Assembly (NCBI RefSeq): GCF_027574615.1
Contig: NC_072490.1
Span: 56,703,930 to 56,767,929, forward strand
DNA length: 64,000 nt
Reading direction: 5' to 3'
Origin: Eptesicus fuscus
Taxonomy: Eukaryota; Chordata; Mammalia; Chiroptera; Vespertilionidae
Below the pieces are notes generated by a model. The model had not been told where the DNA came from and ran no database searches. It saw nothing but the letters and a program-made list of their open reading frames with translations. The translations under genes were made by a program, and so were the position numbers. Positions within the stretch are counted from its first letter, which is position 1, and each line of letters begins with the position of its first letter. This document shows, one piece after another, positions 46,850-60,757 of this stretch.

Positions 46850-47364
46850 CTAGAGGCCTGGTGCACAAAATTTGTGCACGGGGAAGGGGGTGTCCCTCAG
46901 CCCAGCCTGCACCCTCTCCAATCTGGGACCCCTTGAGGGATGTCCGACCGCCCATTTAGGCCAGATCCCACTGGGTCTAAACGGGCAGTTGGACATCCCT
47001 CTCATAATCCAGGACTGCTAGCTCCCAACCGCTCACCTGCCTCTGCCTGATTGCCCTGAACCACTTCTGCCTGCCAGCCTGATCACCCCCTAACCACTCC
47101 ACTGCCAGCCTGATGGACACCTAACTGCTCCCTGGCCGGCCCGATGGCCCCTAACTGCCTTCCCCTGCCAGCCTGGTCACCCCTAACTGCCCTCCTCTGT
47201 TGACCTGGTCACCCCCAACTCCTCACAACTGCCCTCTCCTGCCAGCTAACTTGTGGTGGCCATCTGTGTCCGCATGGGGGCAGCGATCTTTGACCACATG
47301 GGGGCAGCCATCTTGTGTCTTGGAGTGATGGTCAATTTGCATATTACTCTTTTATTAGATAGGA
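46850..47364 (-). mobile_element. HeliBat-type Helitron (non-autonomous)
   Basis: 515 bp antisense. CTAG at 46850-46853, hairpin GTGCACAAAATTTGTGCAC at 46861-46879, 5' TCCTATCTAATAAAAGAGTA at 47364 downward, A and T flanks as expected. The interior is homologous to 15605-16118 (CCTAACTGCTCC-type repeats and the GCCATCTTGTGT block), so both belong to one subfamily. Confidence 0.93.
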
Positions 47365-47484
47365 TTACCTTAACAAATGAAGTAAAGTATTCAGTTAACA
47401 TGATCAAAATACAAGTCAAAACAGGTCAATTTAATTCATCTTTTATTATTTGGAGGGTAGGAAGGAGAGTGGTAAAGTGGATGG

Positions 47485-47960
47485 GCTAACATTTATTGAG
47501 CACCTATTACATTCAGGTACTGTGCTAGTCAATGGGAATACTAAAACATAATTTGTAATGTCAGGTCTTCTACTCTCTGACTCATCTATATATATAAAAG
47601 CCAAGTGACTGGAATGACGGAACAACTGGAATGACCGGTCGCTATGACACGCACTGCAGTGGCCAAGTGGCCCCATTGGGACCCCAATTGTGACCCCCCC
47701 AACCTCCTATGGCTCCTCCCCCCATCCAACTCCACCCTTGATCGGCCTCCCACCCTGATTAGGGGTGGGGCCTGCAGCCAACCTCCCTCGGCCCCTACCC
47801 CCTGCCAGCCTGGCCCAATCCGTCCCCATTGGGGCGGGCTGGCCAGACCCCACCTGTGCATGAATTCGTGCACTGGGCCTCTAGTGGTTTAATAAAAGAG
47901 TCACACAGGAAATAAATTATTACAATGCATTGTAATTAAGTGCTATGAAGGCATAGTATA
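47485..47960. mobile_element. ancient repeat interrupted by a Helitron
   Basis: The left part reads AACATTTATTGAGCACCTAT and GGTACTGTGCTAGTCAATGG. The right part, after 47885, has AATTAAGTGCTATGAAGGCA. These are consecutive parts of a common old mammalian repeat. Confidence 0.55.
47585..47884 (+). mobile_element. HeliBat-type Helitron (non-autonomous)
   Basis: 300 bp sense copy. TCTATATATATAAAAGCCAA start after A, ATGACCGGTCGCTATGACAC subterminal block typical of HeliBat, 3' hairpin GTGCATGAATTCGTGCAC at 47856-47873, GGGCCT and CTAG|T at 47881-47884. Confidence 0.93.
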
Positions 47961-48639
47961 TTGTACTGACATGGTCCTGTGTAACATGTTATCAGCCTTC
48001 TAAAGAGATTACAGGAATATCTTCACTGGGGAGACAATACTTTAGTTGAGTGCAGATGGAGTTTATCAACTGAGCAAAAAAATCATTTTATATACATGGT
48101 TTAAGAATTGTGAAAGTGTTCAGTCATGAAGCAGCAATAGAAACAGACTGATTTGACTGGAGTATAGGGTTCATGGGAAGAAGAATTCCAGAAAATGAGA
48201 CTTGAGAAATAGGGATAGCCTAGAAATTAGAGGTCTTATATATATAGAAAGGAGAATTTAAAGCAGAAAAATACCTGGTCAAAATCAGAAAGAGAATTCT
48301 GGCAGAAGATTGGAAGGCCAAGATTAGGTTAGATGAGCAATGCTGGGCTCTTGCAATCAAGCAAGAGTTAATGAAGCCTTAAACAAGATATCAATTTATA
48401 ATTGGAGATGGACAGGATAAAACAGATTCAAGAGTTAATGAACCAAAGAACTCAACAGCAAAATATCCTGGGGAGTGGTGGTAAACCTGGTTAGTATACA
48501 ACGGGATAGTGTTGAGTAGGCTGTCAGATGTGATGTGTTTGTTGATGGTGGCCTATATGACTCAGATGAAAGGAAATCAAGAAAAGGGAAGTGAATTAAC
48601 TTTGTTGATGGTAAATGTACTTACAAGGAAATGAGCTAG

Positions 48640-48830
48640 GGAGCTTTACATACATTATTCCAATTGACAACTTTACCGCCATCTTTTTCCTTAGGGAGTT
48701 TTATCCCATTTGGCTGAAAAGAAACTGAAGATCAGAGATGTTAAATGTAATATTATAAGTTCACAGAGCTGGAAATGATGACATAATGGTCCCTAGTGAA
48801 GTCTATCTAACCACAAAGTCCCTGATCTTT
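48640..48830 (-). mobile_element. MIR fossil
   Basis: ACATACATTATTCCAATTGA, GAAACTGAAGATCAGAGATG and AGTTCACAGAGCTGGAAATG are a diverged reversed MIR. Confidence 0.5.
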
Positions 48831-48899
48831 CTTTGCAATTGCATAGCCTCAGGTTGACTTCAGACGGATGTGGGTGTTTGGACCATGTTGAATGAGAAT

Positions 48900-48978
48900 T
48901 TAATTCTACACCAGAAACACTGTAAGCAATCTATCCAGGTTAATTCTAATCAGGAACCCTGTGAGCAATCTATCCAGG
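48900..48978 (+). repeat. ~40-bp tandem duplication
   Basis: Units 48900-48939 and 48940-48978, both starting TTAATTCTA and ending GAGCAATCTATCCAGG or AAGCAATCTATCCAGG. Confidence 0.8.
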
Positions 48979-50773
48979 GAATGAAATAGGTTCAGTAGAT
49001 TTTTGTCTTCAATATTTTCTAACCCGTTTGAAAGGACAGAAGTGGATTTGTTAATTTATTCACTAAAGATTTATTTAGTACTTTCTTTCTTATTTTAGTC
49101 ATAAATTGGAGCTACACCAGGCTATAGCGTCTAAGGGAGGGAACTTATCAGGCTGTGCAAGTATGAACATTGGTTTCGATGCAATTTAGGAGAAAAGCCC
49201 CATTGTGGCCACCATGTCCCAGGAGAAAAAAAAAAAAAAAAAAAAGAGCAAAATAATACTTAAATTTATCTCCCCCCTCACATCTTTCTTTTTTCAAAAC
49301 ATCATCCTTTTTCCTTCCTCCCTCATGTCTGCCCTTGTAGGACTAAGTGAATGAATTTTTTCCCTAAAATATATCATTGCAGATGCTCCTGCTGTGAAAT
49401 GGAAAGCCATGTCATGATTTTGGCCCTGGGAGAGCTGTCAGGTCCAGCACACCACTGTGTTCCTTCCCCTTTCTTCTCTGGATGCTGATGAGATGCTATT
49501 GTGGCATGAAGCCTGCTTGCTCCTTGCTGTATTTATTTTGTTAAGATTGGAGTTGCTAAGATACGGTAGTTATTTCAAATTGTAACCGCTGATGCCAGTG
49601 ACCATAAAATAAAAACTAAAATTCCTTTATTTGCTAACTCTAATAAAAAACATTCTTGAGGGGGTGAGGGAGTTTTCTGGCAAAAAAAAAATGAAAGTGC
49701 GCCAAGTGGCCTGTGTTCTAGCACATAATTAGACCCACTAGTCCAGCCGATGTTGAGCTGTTTTGGTTGAAAATCAAGAGAGAGTTTCTTGCTTCTAGCT
49801 GTTTATTAAATGATTGTTTTTAAACAAAGGGAGTGGTCAGGTTGTGCAAATTTTATATCCTCTCTTCTACTTAGTGGTTTAAGCCAAGGGATTTCTTTTC
49901 AATTTGTTGCTAATTATTTTTGTCTGTTTAATAAGTATTTTGAAGAATTTGGAGTTTTAACATTTTCACGCAACTTATTGAGCTGGGCTTCTTAATTCTT
50001 TCATCTTGTGCAGCTAAAGTCACTAATCTCTCTCATTGTATTTATTAATTCTACTCTTAGTACATAATTTGTAAATTACTTGTAACTTTATTGTTGTCAA
50101 TGACATTTTGCATGTAATTGAGAAGAGGCCACATTTTATGTTTCAGATTTTATTGTTAGTGACAAGAAAACATTCTGTACTTTTCTTCATAATGAATCAT
50201 TTTTTAAAAACTTAGAATATTTCCAACCAAATTTAATCAACTCCAGGACATTCCTTTGAGCTTGTAGGTAAATATTTTCAACTAATACTTAAAAGAAAAG
50301 CCATTAAACTATTTAGGTGGAAAAATAATATCTGAGCAGCCAGTTTGGCAAAGGTTTGTTCTGTGAATGTGTGTAACTTGAAATTATTGTATGTTTTTGT
50401 TTCACAAAAATTTCCAGCTTCCCCAGCTCACTTGAAATACTAGTATCCAGAGTTTCCACTGGCAATCCTTTGTTTGTCCTGGAAGAATCTTTCAATTTGG
50501 GACCAAGAAAATATTGTGTTCCCTTTGGATTTAGAGACATAAACATGTGTGTTTCTTCTTCAGCACACTGTTCTTTTTAGTGGAAGCCAGGTTTAACGGA
50601 AAGTTTGTCAAATAATAAGAAAACGTCATCAAAACTATATAGCACGTTTGGCTGAAAAAAATGATCTTTGATAAAATGTCATCTATTTAGAGAAAAATGA
50701 TAAAATAATGACATTTACCCATGTGATTTGATTAAAAGTAATATTTTGTGAAATCACCATTTAAATACCTTTC
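48979..50773. other. no gene; AT-rich unassigned sequence
   Basis: Contains a poly-A run at 49229-49245. I recognise no element or exon. Confidence 0.4.
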
Positions 50774-53319
<2,546 letters not shown>

Positions 53320-54715
53320 TCAGGATTATCAAGAAGTTCAAAAGACCCCAAATAGCAAGAGCGATCTTGGGAAAGAAGAACAAAGTTGGAGGAATCACAA
53401 TATTTGATATCAAGGCCATATCAATTAAAACACTGTGGTACTGGCATAAAATCTGACATACAGATCAATGCAGCAGAATACAGATCCAGAAATAAACCCA
53501 CACCTTTATAGCCAATTAATATTTGACAAGGATGCAAAAACATACAATGGACTAAAGATAGTCTATTCAATAAATGGTGTTGGGAAATTGGACAGATACA
53601 TGCAAAAAAGAAATTAACCACCTTCTTACACTGCACACAAGAATAAACTAAAAGTAGATTAAAGACTTAAATGTTAGACTCAAAACCATAAAGATTCGAG
53701 AAGAAAACACAGGTAGTAAAATCTCAGACATTTCTGGTAGCAATATTTTTTCTGATCTATCTCTTAGGACAAGGGAAACAAAAGAAAAAATGAACAAATG
53801 GGACTACATCAAACTAAAGAGTTTTTGCACAGCAAAGGAAACCATCAACAAAATGAAAAGACAACCCATTGAATGGGAGAACATACTTGCCAATTATACC
53901 TCTGATAAAGGATTGATATTCAAAATTTATAAAGAATGTATAAAACTCAACACCAAAAAAAAAAAAAAATCCAAACAATTCAATAAAAAAAATGGGCTAA
54001 AGACCTGAATAGACACTTCTCCAAAGAGCACATACAGATGGCCAATACACGTAGGAAAAGATGCTCAATGTCACTAATCATCAGAGAGATGCAAATTAAT
54101 TCCAAAATGAGGTATCACCTGATACCTGTCAGATGGCTATCATCAATAAATCAACAAACATCAAGTGTTGGATGAGGTTGTGGAGAAGAGGAACCCTTGT
54201 GCACTGCTGGTGGGAATGCAGACTGGTGCAGCAACTCTGGAAAGCAGTACAGAGTTACCTCAAAATATTAAAAATGGAACAGCCTTATGATCCAACAATT
54301 CCATTTCTGGGAATTTATCTGAAAAACCCTGAAACACTAATTTGAAAGAATATATGTACCTCTATGTCCACTGCAGCATTATTTACAATAGTGAAGATTT
54401 GGAAGCAGCCCAACCTGTGATACATTTATGCAATGCTACTTTGCCGTATAAAGGAAGAAAATTTTACCCTTTGCAACAGCATGGATGGACCTGGAGAACA
54501 TAATACTAACTGAAAGAAGCCAGTAAGAGAAAGACAAGTAACATATGATTTCACTCATATGTGGAATTTAATGAACAAACTGAACTACCAAGAAAATAGA
54601 GACAGACTCATCGCTAGAGAGCAGGCAGACAGCTCTGGTGATGGTGGTGGTGGGAGGAGGTAGTCGAAGTGGAGGCACTGAGCAAAAAAGAAAAAAAAAA
54701 AAAAAAGAGAGAGAG
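53320..54715 (+). mobile_element. L1, ORF2 3' part and 3' UTR
   Basis: Sense L1. 53790-54008 translates to W-D-Y-I-K-L-K-S-F-C-T-A-K-E-T-I and E-N-I-L-A-N-Y-T-S-D-K-G. 54133-54345 has H-C-W-W-E-C-R-L-V-Q-Q-L-W and F-L-G-I-Y-L-K-N-P-E-T-L-I, the ORF2 C-terminal region. Frameshifts separate these. The 3' UTR ends in a GGTGGTGGTGGGAGGAGG block and a poly-A/GA run near 54,690-54,715. Confidence 0.9.
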
Positions 54716-54813
54716 AGAATTCATGGACATAGAAAAAAAGAAGTTCATTACTTAAGTTTATCACAGTTATAGAAAAGGCTAGTCTTTTCTTGAGGTTATA
54801 AATTGAAAATGAA

Positions 54814-55025
54814 GCCCAGCCAGAATGGCTCAGTTGAGTTGGTGTTGTCCCATGCACCAAGAGGTCACTGGTTCGATTCCTGGTCAGGGCACATGCCAGG
54901 GTTGCTCGATCCCCAGTAGGGGGTATGTGATTGATGTTTCTATCTCTCTCTCTCCCCCTTCCTCTCTTTCTAAAATTAATAAAGACATTTTTTTTAAAGA
55001 GAGAGGAGAGGGGAAAATTTTAAAA
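54814..55025 (+). mobile_element. Ves SINE
   Basis: GCCCAGCCAGAATGGCTCAG head, intact B-box GGTTCGATTCC, CAGGGCACATGCCAGGGTTG, a CCCCAGTAGGGGGTATGTGA hairpin region, TTGATGTTTC, a TC run and an A-rich tail. AAAATGAA on both sides (54806-54813, 55026-55033) may be the TSD. Confidence 0.88.
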
Positions 55026-57480
55026 AAAATGAAAGTGAGAAGTCCTATCATCACTCACCAACTCCACCTCAATGGATACGCTCAATAACCTTCCCATAGT
55101 AGTTAAGTTGTGGACAGCTTCTTGTGTATTCTTCTATACCTGATTTATGCATAGATAGCATCCCCATTTTTATTTTAAAAGTGAGAGTTTATTATATGCA
55201 ATGGTCGTTATTTTTTTTTCCACTTTAACATCTGTCTTCAGTGCTTTTATAAATTGCTTATGCATTTGACCAGTAATAATCTGATGGGTATCAAGTTTGT
55301 TTTCTGTAATTTTACAATAGTTTTTTGAAATGAGTGGGGATCCAGCCTGAGGAAGAGATAAGGGTAGGTGAAAGTAATGAACCAATTAAAAGTACATCCT
55401 TCACTTAATGAAAGCAGTAAACAAGTAAAATTCTTCAATAAGGCCAATCCTTTGGTACCAAGGTCATTATTTTGAGGTAAGTTTTAAAAACAAATGTAAA
55501 AGGAATTTAAAGTAGTAGCAAACTACAGAATAAAAGGTAAATTGTATGAATAACTGATAAATTCTTTTGTAAAATGAAACTACTATGAAAAATATTTTAC
55601 AATTTTATGGGCATTATAAATACACAAATTAAAGGGCCAAAGATGAGTCTGGGCTGCTCTATATATTTTAGTTCATAATAGGCAGATATGCAATGAGCAT
55701 GTTGGTTCAATCATTCAGAAGTATGTAAACAAGCCTATTGGTCAAATATGCCTCATGTACCCTCTGAACATTAGGAACTGGGAGCAATGCATATCAATTG
55801 ATGGAAGCTTCTGTCACTTTGGAAAATGCTTTAACTCCTTGGTTATATGTGAATTGTGGATGCTGAACATTTTATGAAAAAACTTAATTACATGGAGAAT
55901 TAGTACAAATGTTAAAATGTGTAATTTAAATTAGTTCCCCCCCCCTTTAGAATTAAATCAATTTACAGGTGTAATAATACCACCTACTCTTTTTTTTTAA
56001 ATTTAAATATTAATAATACTAAGAATTCATGGTTTTAGATAATGGAGCAGGAAAAAAATATTTAAAACTCAGCAATATTTTGAACAGTCATAAGAATAAT
56101 AATTATCCTCAGTTCATTCAGTCCCATATAGTCAAGTTTTGTTTATCCTGGTTATTTGCCAGTATTTCCATGAATCCAGTTATTCCTTAGAGTTCTATAA
56201 ACCTTCATCTAGTTCAAAGATGTGACTTTCTTAGAAACCTGTAATTTAGAGTAAGTTAGAGTCCTTTTCACAGATCTTTCTAAAGACATATTTGCAAGCA
56301 ATATTGAAGCTTTTCTATTTTCTCCCTACCCAATCCCTACAGAATTTGGCAACTCTTAATGAGTGAATATTATTCTTTTCATGGTGATATGCTTGTTTGC
56401 ATGAATCCAATTAGAATCTGTTATCTTTATAATAGGACTCATAAAACCAGTTTTCAATTGTGGTTTTATTAACCAAGACCGTGACTGGAATTTAATGATT
56501 AAGAGAGACATGCCTGGACTCTGGATGTCACCAGAAAGCTTTAAGGAATGAAGATTGTTTTTGAGGCTGATAAGAGCCCCTTGGAGAAAGCCTGGTACCT
56601 TGCTTATTCACATGGTTCATGGCAGTCTTTCCAGGTAAGGAATAAAGGTTTCTATCCTAGGAGATGGCAAAGAAAGAACCTCAGGACATTTTTGAGATCC
56701 TTGAAAACTTAAGGAATTCATTCAAATCTATAGGTATTGCAGGGAAAATCTGATGGCTATTAGATGGATTGGCTTCTTTGCCTTGTAAGGCTAATGATAG
56801 CTCAGTCTGGAGATTCCTTAGAGATTCTAGCAAAGCAGAGTTAAAAGAGCCTATATGATCAATTACAATTCTTGTGTTTATGCAAATAATCAGGACAAAT
56901 TAAAACTGACAATACAGTAAATAGTCTTGATTTGGCTCTTTGATAAAAATGAGGGTGAAAATTGTGTTTCAATAGAATCTTTAATACACAATTGTGGCTA
57001 CTAGCCTCTAGTTAAAGTTTTATTTTTCAAATTGAATTAGATCCTCAATGTTTCTAGTTTTCTTCCAACTAATGTTTTCTTTTTCTCCCATTCTTTGCCT
57101 TGGAATTATAGAGAACTAATGATGCAGTGTAAGCCATAAAGAATTTACCTGAGCACCTGATGACACCACCTGAGATATTTAAACTACAAATAAAGTGGAT
57201 GTATCAGAATGTCAGCACTCGCTTTCATTCTAACAAAAGAAACTTTGTCTTATATCTAAAACTGTTCTTGACTGACAGCCTCGTAAACTCAGAAACTAGT
57301 TTATAATATTCTCTGATCATTAAACTTTTCTTTTTCTTCTGTTTTCATTGGCATACTCATTATTAAATAACTTATTGCTTGTTTACACAATAGAGGTCTC
57401 ACTTTGGAATACTGTCTGCATCACTGCCTCCTGAAATAAGACTCAAAAATTTTGCTGAACTGATTTATTTTTAGGACAAC
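55026..57480. other. no gene; AT-rich unassigned sequence
   Basis: No transposon or exon recognised. Confidence 0.4.
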
Positions 57481-57786
57481 ATAATAGAGTCAATGAAATA
57501 TGAAGCAATCCACCAACTTCATTTCTGGAATGATAAAATTCCATATCAAGACGATGATGCTTTGGGGATTCCAGCCTATCCCTAATTTGGAAGAATCAGC
57601 TAACAGCCTCTGTTCCAGTCTCAGATCTCATTCTTTTGACCCCCTTAGGTCAGGCAGAGACAGACTTCCACACCCTATGGAGGCAGAGATGATGGCCCTT
57701 GTCAGCAGGAAGCAGCTACTGAAGACAGACTGTTCCTTCTTATCATCCCTAAAAGATTTCAGGGATGAAAGTCTCTGAGCGGGGAG

Positions 57787-58430
57787 TGAGACAGGCTAAT
57801 AAGCCAGGACAAGTGTTCCAGGGAAACTGAGACAGCTGAGCAAACTGACCAGACAATTTAAAGCCAGATACAGAAGTTCACCTGCCTGGAGTTAACATCT
57901 AGACCTCAGTTGTATGTTAGTCCTGGGCCCAGAAAAACAGCAGAACCAGGAGGGCAATGAGTGGAGACCATGATTCTGGAAGGATAAACCTGGAAAGCTG
58001 ATGAATATTCTATTGAGATCCTCCCCTAAGACCTCCCCTAAAGTACCAGCCTTTAAAAACCCTCAAAATGAAGATCCCAGGATGTGCTCTCCCTCCTGGG
58101 AGCATTCCTGCACATTTCCCACCCCCTTTATTTCCCCCATAGGCATGCATCTCCTAAACGCTAAGGGACCCCACAAGATTTGCAACCAGGGAGCAATGGG
58201 TAGCGACAGCTCATCCCAGGGCTGCCTCCTGAACCTGTCTCTAAGGCCCCTCTTCTCCGACTTCCCAGTGAGCTAAAGCAGCCCTGCCTCAGCTCATATT
58301 CTCTATAACATTTCCAGAGAGCCAAGGCAGCCCACCTAGTCTCTCTCCTATTGCTTCCTCTATCCTAGGCCCTTCCTTGTTTCACTGTCCCAAGCTTTAA
58401 TAAATACACTCCCAAAGAATAATCCTTTTA
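57787..58430 (+). mobile_element. probable endogenous retrovirus LTR
   Basis: Starts TGAGACAGGC after a purine-rich AGCGGGGAG that could be the polypurine tract. It has a TTTAAAAACCCTC TATA-like block near 58,052, then a C-rich region, and an AATAAA at about 58,402 followed by a short tail. This is the layout of an ERV1-type LTR with its U3, R and poly-A signal. Sequence to the left (57,500-57,780) may be the 3' end of the internal region. I could not confirm the terminal CA or a TSD, so this is tentative. No intact viral gene is present. Confidence 0.4.
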
Positions 58431-58538
58431 ATTCAGATAGAAATGTTAAAACCTTAATGATATTACAAGCCATTTGTTGCTAGTAAAAATGAAGCCACTT
58501 TTCTGGGAATCTGTATCTATGTTACAGGTTCTCTGAAT

Positions 58539-58541
<3 letters not shown>

Positions 58542-58586
<45 letters not shown>
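58542..58586 (+). repeat. (CA)n microsatellite
   Basis: About 22 CA units, ending where the Helitron CTAG begins. Confidence 0.95.
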
Positions 58587-58590
<4 letters not shown>

Positions 58591-59355
58591 GGGCCTGGTA
58601 CATGAAATTCATGCACAGCGAGTGAGTCCCTCAGCCCAACCTGCACCTCTCCAATCTGGGATCCCTCAGGGGAGCCCTCTCCAATCTGGGAGTTTGTGTC
58701 TGTCTTTGCAATCATATGAGCTAATTGTCTGAGACCCCAACCCAGTTTGGTTTGGTGCTCACAGAATAATAGAGGTCTATTTTTTTCTTTGCTCCATTGG
58801 TGGAGATTTCCTAGAAGTTGCAGGATATCTTCCCTTTAATTTTTCCTCAACACTCTGACTTTACTTATGTCTCTCACCTTTGCTTTCCCTCCATCCCCCA
58901 CCTGCAACAGTAACTTGCTCCAGGTTCACTTTGCTCTAGTGTCTAGGAGATCCCGCAACGCATCTGCCACCAGAACTACGATTCCCAGAATTCCTGGTGC
59001 TCCCGCGCTCTTGATTTCTACTTCCGATCCAGGGGCTGCAGAAACCAAAAGGACTGTGAACTCCAGCCGCCCCCAGGCCAGGCTGACAGGACTGGACACT
59101 CCAGTGGTGTCCTTGGGACCCCGGCCACTCGGTGCTGGCCACAGGCTCAGAGCAGGCGGGTTCTCAGGGACACCCGCCATGTCACCCTGGCTATGCAGTG
59201 GGCGGGCGTCCCACCCCACCCTCGACCGCTCGGCGCCTGTGCACGTGTGCGCTGCCCACAGGCCTGCCATCTTTGTCGGGTTAATTTGCATACTCACTCC
59301 TGATTGTCTGTGGGTATCACAGAGGTACAGTCAATTTACGTATTTCCATTATTAG
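58587..59355 (-). mobile_element. Helitron with promoter-like captured insert
   Basis: Minus-strand element. CTAG at 58587-58590 and hairpin at 58598-58616, then the CCCTCAGCCCAACCTGCACC subterminal block. The 5' end is degraded but recognisable: GTCAATTTACGTATTTCCAT (59331-59350) is the reversed 5' module, and a second 5' module (TTAATTTGCATACTCACTCC) at 59281-59300 matches the one in the 43621 element. The interior (about 58,860-59,270) is CpG-rich. It holds ACTACGATTCCCAGAATTCC at 58975-58994, close to the ZNF143/SBS promoter motif, plus a CGGAAGT-type ETS core nearby. Downstream on the element strand is a possible donor GCAG|GTGGGG at 58902/58901. A 123-codon frame (59297-58926) is likely chance. 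Confidence 0.75.
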
Positions 59356-59382
59356 TGTGTGTGTGTGTATATATATATATGT

Positions 59383-59416
<34 letters not shown>

Positions 59417-59471
59417 ATACATATATATATACATATATACAGATACATATATATATGTGTGTATATATATG

Positions 59472-59559
<88 letters not shown>

Positions 59560-59588
59560 GGAGAGAGGGAGAGGGAAAGAGAGAGAGA
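59355..59588 (+). repeat. compound (GT)n-(TA)n-(GA)n microsatellite
   Basis: GT for ~14 bp, interrupted TA/GTATA for ~150 bp, then GA/GGGA for ~65 bp. Confidence 0.95.
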
Positions 59589-60757
59589 TGTACTCATGTA
59601 CTCATTATTTGAGAGACAGAGACATGGTTTGGCCTTTCTACCAACACTCTTTGGGATGATCCATTGTATAAACTAATATATAGGTTTTCTTTAAGATGAA
59701 AAACTGACTGTAAAGTTTACCTAATAAAACTTATGATCCCAATTCTAATCTTTGAGGGTCTCAGGACCCATTTGTTCAATTAGTTCTTCTAAGTGTTATA
59801 TATTGAAACCCTAGAGACCTTAAATAAATTAATATTAATTGGAAAACCTACTTTCTGTTCTATCAGTAAAATAAATAATGCATTATACAGAAAATATTAG
59901 TTATGAGACATGCCCCTCTTTTTCTATAAGTATGAAGAGCATTTGAAAGGGTCAAATTATAATATTGGTCTTCTAGTTTATTCTGTGAGAATTTCCACTA
60001 CTAATTATTTCCTTCCAAGTTAAGAGCTTTCTAAACATGCTTAGCATACTAACACTGTAATTCAAAGTAGATGGGCTATTTCCCCTATGTTGGCAACTAG
60101 AAGCTTAAACAAACCTCTTTAGATGAATAGTTGGGATTTTAGCAGATGATTTCAATTCCCTGGGAAAGGGATTAAAGTGCATCCTCACTGTGATGCCCAA
60201 GAAAAGCCAGACTTTGTACGCTCAGCAAATAAGAGGAAGGCAGGGCCAGTGGTGGGGAGAATATCCAGTAGTTATAAATATTCAGAGATTTCATGGTGAA
60301 AATCAACATTCAGAGCACCATTTATGAAAAAGGAAAGAGAATATTTGCACCGTGTACGGAATGGTAAAAGCAGCACACCTTTTTTAGAGAGTAACTTGAT
60401 AATATACGTCATGAGTATTGTAGAGCACTTGGTTAACTAAGCTTTTTGTCTTCCCAGTACCCTTCCCTGGAAGGGGTTTCTTTAGCAAACTCTTCCCAAT
60501 TCCTTAATACCTAGAATATCTGTTCACTCAAGGCAGTTCAAGGATAGACTTCGTTGGGAATTTCTTAATAGAGCTAACAGGAAATAAACTTTCTTTTAAA
60601 TCATGACCTTTAAGAATTAGGTTTAGGAATGTTAGTGGCCATTTTTCCTCTTGGAGGGAAACTGTGGCAGGAGAGAATGTAGCCTATAGACCAAAAAAGA
60701 ATCATAGGTAAGCAGAGCTTTAAGGTGGATGGGGAAAGAATTGGAAAATAAATTTGA
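59589..60757. other. no gene; AT-rich unassigned sequence
   Basis: Nothing recognised. Confidence 0.4.

Noticed and set aside
58867..59355. 162-codon plus-strand open frame
   Set aside because: Lies antisense within the Helitron's CpG-rich insert. GC-rich DNA lacks stops by composition; no family match.
59304..59676. Tyr-Ile and Arg-Glu rich frames
   Set aside because: Pure translation of TA and GA microsatellites.
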